Shown: piece by piece, positions 52,563 to 60,389 of the stretch | Position numbering within the stretch: the stretch's first letter is position 1 | How the letters are laid out: each line of letters opens with the position of its first letter | From: JACCTI01 sp038237435 | GTDB lineage: Bacteria; Verrucomicrobiota; Verrucomicrobiia; Chthoniobacterales; UBA10450 | Assembly: GCA_038237435.1 (NCBI GenBank) | Contig: JBBRYT010000001.1 | Coordinates: 372,001 to 436,000, forward strand | DNA length: 64,000 nt | Reading direction: 5' to 3' | Notes under the pieces: model-generated | Told to the model about the DNA's origin: nothing | The model's database searches: none | The model's input: the letters and a program-made list of their open reading frames with translations, nothing else | Translations under genes and position numbers: made by a program

Positions 52563-52978
52563 CCTTTGCTCACACGATAGCCGGCGCCGATTACCTCGGC
52601 CGGGGCTTTGAACAGTTCCGCGACGTAGCGGACAAAATCTTCGATTCGAATCGGGTTCGCGAAGAAGCTGTAACCGCTCAGGATCCCCGCCGAAACGGCG
52701 GTTTCGGTGGAGGGATTAACGCCGAGAAAAACGACCGGCGTGTCTTTGAATTCAGGATCGGTCTGCAACTCGCGCGCGGCTGCGTTCGCTCGAGGATGAT
52801 TCATCGCGATGTCGAACAGGACCAAATCCGGTTGGAAAAATCGGGCGGTCTGGACTGCGCACCGGCAATCGCGTTCTTCCTTAATCAGATACTTGCCAGT
52901 CGCTTCGAGCGCGCGCCTAACGAGTGCTGTCACTCGTGGCTCATAATCCACCAGCAGGATTTTTTTTACGAAGGTCAT
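52559..52978 (-). CDS. Single-domain response-regulator receiver, divergent
   Basis: 139 aa from the ATG at 52978 (MTFVKKILLVDYEPRVTALV). A receiver fold with a phospho-Asp candidate in LVLFDIAMN. The conserved Lys (K-P) is replaced: the position reads FFANPIRI. The acidic pair is DYE instead of DD. Phosphorylation may therefore be weak or absent. There is no output domain. It ends in a 4-nt convergent overlap with gcvH. An exact motif copy (52915) with an attached 7-bp dyad sits in the coding region as ALVRR. Confidence 0.78.
   Translation of the reverse strand: MTFVKKILLVDYEPRVTALVRRALEATGKYLIKEERDCRCAVQTARFFQPDLVLFDIAMNHPRANAAARELQTDPEFKDTPVVFLGVNPSTETAVSAGILSGYSFFANPIRIEDFVRYVAELFKAPAEVIGAGYRVSKG
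52915..52937. repeat. Dispersed motif copy followed by a 7-bp dyad
   Basis: Exact GCCTAACGAGT at 52915-52925. Its ACGAGTG (52920-52926) is matched after 4 nt by CACTCGT (52931-52937), a perfect inverted repeat, here inside a coding region. Confidence 0.75.
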
Positions 52979-53016
52979 CGCGCTGCTCTTCTTTAAGCAA
53001 CGCGTATGCCATGACT

Positions 53017-53685
53017 TCAAACGAGTGAGGTCACAGTGCTGACCGCCAGTGCAAGAATGAGCGTGTTGAAGGCGAAGGACAAAATTCCGTGCAGCAAAAC
53101 AAGCTGGCGGATGCCGCGCGCGGTGACTTGCACGTCGGAGACCTGAAAGGTCATGCCGATGACGAAAGAGAAATACGCGAAATCGAGATAGCCCGGATTC
53201 TTTTCGCCGGGAAAATCCAAACCGCCTGCGCGTGTTTTCGCATCTTCGCTATCGCCGTAATAGGTGTGAGCATAATGCAAACCGAAGACGGTATGCACGA
53301 GGCCCCACGACGAGATCACGGCCATTAAAGTAAGTATTACGTGTAAGGCGAGATGCGGCTGCGCGCCGTTCTTGTCGTGTCGCAAAAGAAAAATGACCGC
53401 GAGCAGCGCGGCGCAGGAAGCAAGGATGACGAAGACCGTGATTAATGGGCCGGCCACGTCCTGCCGTTGCACCTTTTTTCTGATTTCCTGATGCGCTGTG
53501 TTGAGAATGCTGATCCACGCCAGGCTCAACGCGGAAAGCGCGTATGCATCCCAGGTCGCGATCATGTGCGTGGTCAACTGCATGCGACCGCTCAAGGCGA
53601 ACCAAACGACGATGGCGAACAAGAGCGAAATCGCGACGCGCCAGTTCGCGCTCATGCCCGCAATGGTTTCGCGAAGACCCCTCAC
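53017..53685 (-). CDS. DUF1345 membrane protein
   Basis: 222 aa with five hydrophobic segments (ISLLFAIVVWFALSG, LITVFVILASCAALLAVIFL, LALHVILTLMAVISSWGLV, and two near the end). The family signature YLDFAYFSFVIGMTFQVSDV is present almost in standard form, preceded by the HYAHTYYGD stretch. Function is unknown for the family. It stands between the receiver gene and the DUF1501 gene on the same strand. Confidence 0.87.
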   Translation of the reverse strand: MRGLRETIAGMSANWRVAISLLFAIVVWFALSGRMQLTTHMIATWDAYALSALSLAWISILNTAHQEIRKKVQRQDVAGPLITVFVILASCAALLAVIFLLRHDKNGAQPHLALHVILTLMAVISSWGLVHTVFGLHYAHTYYGDSEDAKTRAGGLDFPGEKNPGYLDFAYFSFVIGMTFQVSDVQVTARGIRQLVLLHGILSFAFNTLILALAVSTVTSLV

Positions 53686-53728
53686 CGCGGCCAGTTAACG
53701 AGCGCAAGCGCGCGCCGCAAGCAATTGC

Positions 53729-55087
53729 TTACGCGAAGAATCCGAGATCGGGATGGGCGAAGTGTCCGATGTTCGGCAAGACCGTCGGCATATCGGATGC
53801 GCTTACACCGAACCAGGTGGCGAGCGTACTGGAAAATTCATCGACCGCTGTCGTCGGAATCCAGCGGCCCTGGCCGGTGTCGTCGGGACCATTAACTGCG
53901 AGCGTCGGGAAAGTCCCGAACAGGCGGCCGCCCTTGACCGCCCCGCCCAGAACAAATTGATGACTGCCCCAGCCGTGATCGGAACCGGAACCGTTCGTCG
54001 GATAAGTGCGGCCGAAATCGGAAGCGGTAAATGTTGTCACCGAATCCGCCACACCGAGCTCGTTCGTGGCGGAATAAAATGCATTCAAGGCCTGACTTAA
54101 TTCCGTAAGCAATCCTGCCTGACCCGCGAGTTGATCGCCGTGCGTGTCGTAACCGCCAACGGAACAGAAAAATATTTGGCGGCGCATGCTGAGATTGTTT
54201 CTCGCCGAAATTAATTTCGCGATCATGCTCAACTGACCGCCGAGACCAGTGGCCGGGAATTGGGTGGTCAATGCCGGAACGCCAGCGAGCGCGGAAGTGA
54301 GCAGATCGTTATCGGCAATCCCGCGTGAGACCGTATCGGCGTACGCCTGTTGGAAGAGATTGTTTTGCGGCTGCGCCAGTAGATCCTTGAACGCTTGCAG
54401 ACGTATGTTCGCATTCGCACTGCCATCGAAACCGCTCAGACCGATGCTCCCGGTCGGCGAAACCGTGAAGGGCAAAACCAGATTGCCGACTTCAAAAGTG
54501 TTGGTGCCCGCAATCGAAATGGAGAGGGAAATTTTCGAGCCGCTGTTGAGCGACTGCAAAAGATCGGCCATCCGCCCGCCCCAACCGGTGCGCGAAATTT
54601 GATCCGAGACGGAAGTTTGCCACTGCACCGACTGATCAGCGTGCGAGAAAAGTTGATTCGGCACGGCCGCGCCGCCGGAAAGATATTGCGCGCGCGTGAT
54701 CGGCGCGACGAGCGTGCCGACATTCGCCACCATCGCGAGATGGCCAGCGTTGAAAAGCTGCTGCAACTCCGGCAGATTCGGATGAAACGCAAAATCGCGC
54801 CCGTCGCCGCCTTGCAAGGTGAGCGGGAGCAAACTGCTTTGTGGAAGCGCCAGGATGCCGCGCGCGGCTGCGTAGTTAGTGTAGCCGGCATTATCGTGCG
54901 GAATGAGAACGTTGTTGGCGTCGTTGCCACCGAAAAGGAAAAGACAAATTAACGCTTTGTAATCCGTGCCCGAGATCGTCGCGGCACTTAGCCGGCGTAA
55001 ATCGAGAATGGTGTTTAGGATTCCAGTCGTGCCCAGCGCGGCGCAGGCGGCCTGCCGAATGAAAGTGCGACGAGTCGGTGCGTACAT
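53729..55087 (-). CDS. DUF1501 secreted protein (Tat signal)
   Basis: 452 aa. A twin-arginine-like signal (TRRTFIRQAACAALGTTG) precedes the DUF1501 sulfatase-like fold: LICLFLFGGNDANNVLIPHD, LPELQQLFNAGHLAMVANVG, FFCSVGGYDTHGDQL, TFTASDFGRT and GSDHGWGSHQFVLGG. It follows the DUF1800 gene by 2 nt. The DUF1800-DUF1501 pair is common in Verrucomicrobiota, Planctomycetota and Proteobacteria. The pair is exported, presumably folded, and its activity is unknown. Confidence 0.93.
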   Translation of the reverse strand: MYAPTRRTFIRQAACAALGTTGILNTILDLRRLSAATISGTDYKALICLFLFGGNDANNVLIPHDNAGYTNYAAARGILALPQSSLLPLTLQGGDGRDFAFHPNLPELQQLFNAGHLAMVANVGTLVAPITRAQYLSGGAAVPNQLFSHADQSVQWQTSVSDQISRTGWGGRMADLLQSLNSGSKISLSISIAGTNTFEVGNLVLPFTVSPTGSIGLSGFDGSANANIRLQAFKDLLAQPQNNLFQQAYADTVSRGIADNDLLTSALAGVPALTTQFPATGLGGQLSMIAKLISARNNLSMRRQIFFCSVGGYDTHGDQLAGQAGLLTELSQALNAFYSATNELGVADSVTTFTASDFGRTYPTNGSGSDHGWGSHQFVLGGAVKGGRLFGTFPTLAVNGPDDTGQGRWIPTTAVDEFSSTLATWFGVSASDMPTVLPNIGHFAHPDLGFFA

Positions 55088-55089
55088 GG

Positions 55090-58020
55090 TTACCTTTCGA
55101 TCGCGAACTCGGGCGAATTGATCACGAGATAAATGGCGGTCCGCGCGCGCTCGGTTGGATTGTTCGCCGGGATTTGTCCGATGGCGTTGATCAATGTGTT
55201 GCGCATCGCGCTTGACATGCTGCCTTCGAGCAAAACTGAATTGAGGTGATCGACCAGGTTCGTCGGATTCGCAGCGAGCGAAATCTCGGTCGAAAGATTG
55301 AGAGTGATCTTGTCGGTACTCGGACCAAGAGAAGTGTAAATGGCGTTACGCAAATAATTCGCAGTCGCGACGGTGGTCGTTTCGGTGGTGATTTCAAATT
55401 CCGGACTGCGCAGACCAGCCGCCGCGATCGCACCCGGCGATTCGTAATCGGGCTCGAAGAAATTGAAAACGGTCGGCGAGTAGTAGGCCGCTTCGTCGAA
55501 GGAATTGTAAGCGTTGCGGACGGAAAAGTGTCTGGATGGCGAAGTGGCGTTGAAGGCGCGCAGAAGAGTCGTTAGGCGAATGACCGGCTCCCGTTGTTTT
55601 CCCGCGCCTTGTTCGACGCGGACGTTCCCGCGCGCGTCGTAATCCATCAGGACGGCGCGGACCACTGCTTTCAAATCCCCCCGCACACCGCTGCCGTTGT
55701 TGTTAAAAACGGAAGCGACCCGATAGACGTAGCCCGGGCCCGGATTACTCGTGACCAAACGCTGGATCAATTGCCGCGCGATGAATGGCCCAACGTTCGG
55801 ATGATTGAAAATCGTATCGAGCGTTTGCTTCAAGTCTTGCCCCGCGGTTTGGCCGGCTGGGAGAACCACGCCGTTTAAAATCGTTTTCGCATTCAAGTCG
55901 TGATGCGTTGCGATGTTGATCATCGGATCGCGCCAATCCTGTTTGGCCGGTCCCGGTTTGAAAATTGGCGTGCCGGTTTGGAAAAAAGTCCAGCCGGTCA
56001 ACGCGGCGGCGGTACCTAAGATTGCGTCCTGACTATAAGTGGGAATTGGAAAGGCGTTCGAGCCGAGGGTGAGACTAGCGTCGAGATTCAAATCGTAGAG
56101 CCCGATGGAAAAGAGCTGCATGATTTCGCGCGCGTAGTTCTCGTTAGGCAAAGTGCCCGCTTGCGCGTTGCCTTTGTCATTTTCCAACATGTTCAAATAG
56201 GCGCCCATCGCCGGATTGAGCGTGATGTCTTCCAGCAGTTGCCGGTAATTTCCGAACGCGTCTTTCACCAGGACGTCGTAGTAAGCGGGTAAGGCGAATG
56301 GCTTGTTACCGAGGCCGGCGCTGTTCAGCGAGACGACTAGAATTTCGCTAAGCGCGAACGCCACCCGCTGGCGCAATTGATCGGACGCGGAGACGGCGTA
56401 GGTCCACCAGGCATCGTTCGCCATGGTTTGCGTCGGCTGGTTCGGTGTCGCGCTGGGCGATGGCGACGGACTGGGCAGCGCCGCGAAGGCTGCATCGACA
56501 AACGCGAGGTGCGAAGAAGTCGCGGTCGCGAATTGGTCGTTCAGAAATTTATCGAATCCATCCGTTTGCACCTTCGTGATCAGTGCGCTGGTCGCGCCGA
56601 AAGTTGATTGCGAAAGGAAACGCGCTGCGTCCGTGGGCGATGGAGTCCCGCCGGCCAGCGGCGGAGCGGGCGTCGGCACAGGCGCGGTTTGCGCTCCGTT
56701 CGCGAGGGTGAAGAAACCCTTGATTTCACCGCTCGGATAATTCGAGGTGTGAATATTAAGGTAGGTGCCGCCGGCTTTAATCGCGGCCACGATGTCAGCG
56801 ACCGTGGTCGCGCCGACCGGCGTGAAAACCCAGATGTAACTGCCATCCGGTTGCGGCGTCGCGGCGTCGATGTCGAACCAGATCGTGCCGTTCGTCCCGT
56901 GGATGTGCATGCCAGTGACCGGCGAAGAAAGATTGCTGAAGTTAAAAGATAGGACGGCGGATTTTTCGTCGTCCGACAAACGCAGGACGGCGGTGCCGGA
57001 GCCCATCGAAGTTGTGCCGCTCTGCGCGCGCATCTCGGTCACGAAGAGGGTTGATCCATCGGCCTGCGGCGGCTGATCAAGATCATACATCTCGAGCAAA
57101 GCGACGCCGGTGGTACGGTTCGCGCCGTGGACGATGGCGGTATAAACCCCTGGAGTGAAAGTATAGATGAGCGCCGGCTCCCGATCGTCATTAGGCGCGA
57201 GTGTGCTGGCCTGGATTTCAGTTTGCTGATTGCTCCGCCAGTTGTCGTTCGACCCGATGATCGCGCCAGTCGAGTCGTGCAGTTCCAGAGTCGGATCGGA
57301 GATGCTTCCGGGAATGGGAACGCCGTTGAGATAAAGCGACGGCCCGAGCACGCGCATGATCATTTTTTTCGGCACGCTTCCACTCACGATAAAGCCGCCG
57401 ATCATGACGTTGTCGTCCGTGAGGACCTTGCCCCGCGTGGAAAGATTGGCCAGACGCGAAGGAGAGTCAGGCGGATCGAGATCATAAACTTCCAAGAGGG
57501 CCACGCCGCTCGTGTTATTCACGCCTTGGGCAATGACGGTGTAGAGACCAGGCGGGAGCGTTGCGATGAGCGCGGACTCCGAATCGTTGGACGGAGCTTT
57601 ATTGGTGGCGAGAATCTCGGCCTGCTGCGTGGTCTGCCAATTATCGTTCGAGCCGATCAAAGCGCCGGAAGCGTCATGCAATTCCAGCCTCGGATCGCTC
57701 AATGTTCCAGGCAGCGGCAGCGACGGACCGAGCGCGCGCAGGAGAAGTTTTTTCGGCGCGCTGCCATTAATAATGAAGCCGCTGATTAAAACATTGTCGC
57801 CCGTCTGCACCACCATGCGGGTGGAGAGATTGGTTACGGTCGAGACAGATTGCGCGGATGTTAGATTGCCTAACGACCCTAGGAGAAAGGCGCTGCCTAA
57901 CAAGAGGAAAAACTGCCTAACAAGTGGTCGATTTCCGAGGTGCAACGATGATCTAACCGCAGCGTTTTGAAAAAGTCGCGGATTGTTCTCACGAATCGCT
58001 GTGCTTAGTTTCCCGTTCAT
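55090..58020 (-). CDS. DUF1800 secreted protein with two repeat domains and a CHRD domain
   Basis: 976 aa from the ATG at 58020; a TTG about 45 codons later (LHLGNRPLVRQFFLLLGSA) would give a more normal signal peptide. After the signal come two copies of a 120-residue domain (LSTR..V.TGDNVLISGFIINGS, KKLLLRALGPSLPLPG; then KKMIMRVLGPSLYLNG). A CHRD domain follows (GMHIHGTNGTIW, YLNIHTSNYPSGEIKG), then DUF1800 (DAARFLSQSTFG, LPNENYAREIMQLFSIGLYD, YYSPTVFNFFEPDY). It is encoded just ahead of DUF1501. Three dispersed-motif variants fall in the signal-peptide codons. Function unknown. Confidence 0.9.
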   Translation of the reverse strand: MNGKLSTAIRENNPRLFQNAAVRSSLHLGNRPLVRQFFLLLGSAFLLGSLGNLTSAQSVSTVTNLSTRMVVQTGDNVLISGFIINGSAPKKLLLRALGPSLPLPGTLSDPRLELHDASGALIGSNDNWQTTQQAEILATNKAPSNDSESALIATLPPGLYTVIAQGVNNTSGVALLEVYDLDPPDSPSRLANLSTRGKVLTDDNVMIGGFIVSGSVPKKMIMRVLGPSLYLNGVPIPGSISDPTLELHDSTGAIIGSNDNWRSNQQTEIQASTLAPNDDREPALIYTFTPGVYTAIVHGANRTTGVALLEMYDLDQPPQADGSTLFVTEMRAQSGTTSMGSGTAVLRLSDDEKSAVLSFNFSNLSSPVTGMHIHGTNGTIWFDIDAATPQPDGSYIWVFTPVGATTVADIVAAIKAGGTYLNIHTSNYPSGEIKGFFTLANGAQTAPVPTPAPPLAGGTPSPTDAARFLSQSTFGATSALITKVQTDGFDKFLNDQFATATSSHLAFVDAAFAALPSPSPSPSATPNQPTQTMANDAWWTYAVSASDQLRQRVAFALSEILVVSLNSAGLGNKPFALPAYYDVLVKDAFGNYRQLLEDITLNPAMGAYLNMLENDKGNAQAGTLPNENYAREIMQLFSIGLYDLNLDASLTLGSNAFPIPTYSQDAILGTAAALTGWTFFQTGTPIFKPGPAKQDWRDPMINIATHHDLNAKTILNGVVLPAGQTAGQDLKQTLDTIFNHPNVGPFIARQLIQRLVTSNPGPGYVYRVASVFNNNGSGVRGDLKAVVRAVLMDYDARGNVRVEQGAGKQREPVIRLTTLLRAFNATSPSRHFSVRNAYNSFDEAAYYSPTVFNFFEPDYESPGAIAAAGLRSPEFEITTETTTVATANYLRNAIYTSLGPSTDKITLNLSTEISLAANPTNLVDHLNSVLLEGSMSSAMRNTLINAIGQIPANNPTERARTAIYLVINSPEFAIER
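57868..57925 (+). repeat. Cluster of three dispersed-motif variants in a signal-peptide region
   Basis: GCCTAACGACC (57868), GCCTAACAAGA (57895) and GCCTAACAAGT (57915) within 58 nt. All encode parts of the DUF1800 signal peptide on the minus strand (LVRQ, LLGS, SLGN), so they are read in more than one frame. Confidence 0.75.
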
Positions 58021-58330
58021 GTCTGCGACCGCGGCGAAGAAGCCCAACGAATTAAATTTTGAAGCGGCCATGGATCGGCTGGAAGCGATTGTCGATGAGA
58101 TGGAGTCGGGCAAAATGCAGCTGGAAGATTTAATTGTGCGCTACGAAGAAGGGATGAAGTTGGTCAAGACCTGCCAGGAGCGTCTGGCCAGCGCGGAGCA
58201 ACGTATAGAGATCATCACACGCAATCACGCCGGCAAGCCAGTGGTGAAACCTTTTGAAGCAACTTCAGAGCCGCCGCGGCCTTCGATTTCGGCGGAAAAA
58301 AAACAAAATGACGACGTCAGACTCTTCTAG
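58019..58330 (+). CDS. xseB: Exodeoxyribonuclease VII small subunit
   Basis: 103 aa from the ATG at 58019. Family core: NELNFEAAMDRLEAIVDEME, GKMQLEDLIVRYEEGMKLVK and CQERLASAEQRIEII. The tail (residues 75-103) is longer than usual and overlaps dxs by 23 nt. With XseA (not in the window) it degrades single-stranded DNA. Its start codon overlaps the start codon proposed for the divergent DUF1800 gene (CATG). Confidence 0.92.
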   Translation: MSATAAKKPNELNFEAAMDRLEAIVDEMESGKMQLEDLIVRYEEGMKLVKTCQERLASAEQRIEIITRNHAGKPVVKPFEATSEPPRPSISAEKKQNDDVRLF

Positions 58331-60239
58331 CAACGGCAGCGGCGCGCATCTCTTGAAAGGGATTCACGGGCCCGCCGATATCAAGGCGCTCAACGAAGCC
58401 GACCTGCCGCAGCTCGCGCAGGAAGTGCGCGAGGAATTGATCGACGTGCTTTCGAAAACCGGCGGACATCTCGGTCCGAATCTTGGCGTGGTTGAGTTGA
58501 CTATTGCGCTCCATCGCGTGTTTGAAACGCCGAAGGACAAATTTGTCTTCGACGTGAGCCATCAAGGCTACGTCCACAAAATGTTTACCGGCCGACTCGA
58601 TCGCATCCACACCATGCGGCAGTACGAAGGGCTTAACGGATTTCTGCTGCGTACGGAAAGCGAACACGACTCTTATGGCGCCGGGCATGCCGGGACGGCG
58701 TTGTCGGCCGGCCTGGGAATGGCGGTCGGTCGCGATTTGCGTGGGAGCGATGAACACGTCGTCGTGGTCGCGGGCGACGCGGCCTTTACCTGTGGTATCA
58801 GTTACGAGGCGCTTAATAATGCGCGTTCGCAGACGAAGCGTTTCATCGTTGTCCTAAATGATAACGAATGGTCGATCGCTAAAAATGTCGGCGCGATTGC
58901 GAATTATCTAAACAACATCGTCGCGAGTCCGACTTACGCCGGATTGCACGATAAGGCGCGCCGTTTCGTGGAATATATCGGCGGCAAAACCGCGGTGCAT
59001 CTCGCCCACAAATTCGAAGAGGGCGTAAAGAACTTGTTAGTCCCGAGCGTGATCTTCGAAGAACTCGGGATGCGTTACTACGGCCCGATCGATGGGCACG
59101 ACATTCCGTTGCTCACGCGCACGTTCGAATTTTTGAAGACGCAGGATGAGCCGGTGCTGCTGCACATCCTGACGAAAAAAGGCAAAGGCTACGAACCGGC
59201 GATCGCGAAGCCGGATAAGTTTCACGGGCTGGGTAAATACAAAATCGATAGCGGCGAAACTGCGGCCAGTCCCACGCCAACGTATTCGGAATACATCGGC
59301 AAGACGCTCGCGAAATTCGCCGACACCAATCAAAAGATCGTCGCCATCACCGCGGCCATGCCCAGTGGCACCGGGCTTGGATTATTCCAGGCGCAACATC
59401 CGACGCGTTATTTCGATGTCGGCATCGCGGAAGAACACGCCGCGCTTTTCGCCTGCGGCATGGCGACGCAGGGACTCAAGCCGTTCCTCACGATTTACTC
59501 AACCTTCATGCAGCGCGCTTACGACATGATCATCCACGACATTGCGCTGCAAAATCTCAACGTCGCGCTTTGCATGGATCGCGCGGGACTCAGCGGCGAC
59601 GACGGTCCGACGCATCATGGCTTATTCGACATCGGCTATCTTCGCCACATCCCAAACATCGTGCACATGCAACCGAAGGACGAAGACGAATTCGTCGACA
59701 TGCTTTGGACGATGGCTAATTACAACTCCGGCCCGATCGCGATTCGTTACCCGCGGGGCGCTGGCACTGGCGCCCAACCAAAACCTGAGCCGAAGTTACT
59801 CGAGATCGGCAAGGCCGAAGTTGTGCAACACGGCCGCGACGCCGCCATCTTCGGACTGGGTAATATGTTCGAAGTCGGGCAAGAGGCCGCGAAGAAATTG
59901 GAAGCGCAAGGCTACTCCGTCGCGCTGGTCAATCCGCGCTGGATCAAGCCGCTGGACACGGGCACGCTCGAGTTTTTCGCGCGCAGTGTGCAGGTCGTGG
60001 CCACGCTCGAAGATCACGTCTTGCACAACGGATTCGGTTGCGCCGTCATGGAGCATTTGCACTCGCAGATGATCAACACGCCCGTCGTGCGCATCGGCTG
60101 GCCCGATCAATTCATCGAGCACGGCACGATTCCGATCTTGCGGCAGAAACATGGCCTAACGAGTGATGCGCTCGTCGAAAAAATTTTGCCGCTCCTGGAA
60201 AAAACGAAGCGCACGGTTCTACAGCCGAGCGTTGCCTAA
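58308..60239 (+). CDS. dxs: 1-deoxy-D-xylulose-5-phosphate synthase
   Basis: 643 aa from the ATG at 58308, inside the end of xseB. Signatures are GGHLGPNLGVVELTIALH, FDVSHQGYVHKM, the thiamine-diphosphate motif VVAGDAAFTCG...LNDNEWSIAKN and the catalytic-Glu region RYFDVGIAEEHAALF, with DRAGLSGDDGPTHHG. It condenses pyruvate and glyceraldehyde 3-phosphate, the entry step of the MEP pathway (see ispF). ispA, often between xseB and dxs, is absent. The stop TAA is inside an exact motif copy; another copy 80 nt before it encodes GLTSD. Confidence 0.95.
   Translation: MTTSDSSSNGSGAHLLKGIHGPADIKALNEADLPQLAQEVREELIDVLSKTGGHLGPNLGVVELTIALHRVFETPKDKFVFDVSHQGYVHKMFTGRLDRIHTMRQYEGLNGFLLRTESEHDSYGAGHAGTALSAGLGMAVGRDLRGSDEHVVVVAGDAAFTCGISYEALNNARSQTKRFIVVLNDNEWSIAKNVGAIANYLNNIVASPTYAGLHDKARRFVEYIGGKTAVHLAHKFEEGVKNLLVPSVIFEELGMRYYGPIDGHDIPLLTRTFEFLKTQDEPVLLHILTKKGKGYEPAIAKPDKFHGLGKYKIDSGETAASPTPTYSEYIGKTLAKFADTNQKIVAITAAMPSGTGLGLFQAQHPTRYFDVGIAEEHAALFACGMATQGLKPFLTIYSTFMQRAYDMIIHDIALQNLNVALCMDRAGLSGDDGPTHHGLFDIGYLRHIPNIVHMQPKDEDEFVDMLWTMANYNSGPIAIRYPRGAGTGAQPKPEPKLLEIGKAEVVQHGRDAAIFGLGNMFEVGQEAAKKLEAQGYSVALVNPRWIKPLDTGTLEFFARSVQVVATLEDHVLHNGFGCAVMEHLHSQMINTPVVRIGWPDQFIEHGTIPILRQKHGLTSDALVEKILPLLEKTKRTVLQPSVA
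60154..60164 (+). repeat. Dispersed motif copy inside dxs
   Basis: Exact GCCTAACGAGT read GGC-CTA-ACG-AGT (GLTS), with a following CTCGT that can pair with its ACGAG. CTA is a rare choice here. Confidence 0.8.
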
Positions 60240-60244
60240 CGAGT
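60234..60244 (+). repeat. Dispersed motif copy supplying the dxs stop codon
   Basis: Exact GCCTAACGAGT; GCC-TAA ends dxs. It lies only 80 nt from the previous copy, the closest exact pair in the window. Confidence 0.85.
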
Positions 60245-60256
60245 CGCATTCATCAC

Positions 60257-60296
60257 GTCATCCTGAGCTTGGCGATGCGCCGAAGGATCTCGCAGT
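60257..60296. repeat. REP-like palindromic element
   Basis: The stretch begins GTCATCCTGAGC and ends GAAGGATCTCGCAG. ATCCT pairs with AGGAT and GGCG with CGCC around a 3-nt ATG loop. The 'TCATCCTGAGC...GAAGGATCT' wording matches an intergenic palindrome often seen in environmental bacterial genomes. It is the only copy noticed in this window. It lies after dxs and may also act in transcription ending. Confidence 0.5.
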
Positions 60297-60389
60297 CGTA
60301 TTGTTGAATCACGCGCGTGCGCGTTCGTTGCGCGCACACTGTTGGTAAAAGTGTCTTCGAAAAACGCCTCACGCGCAGTTGTTCTGCGA

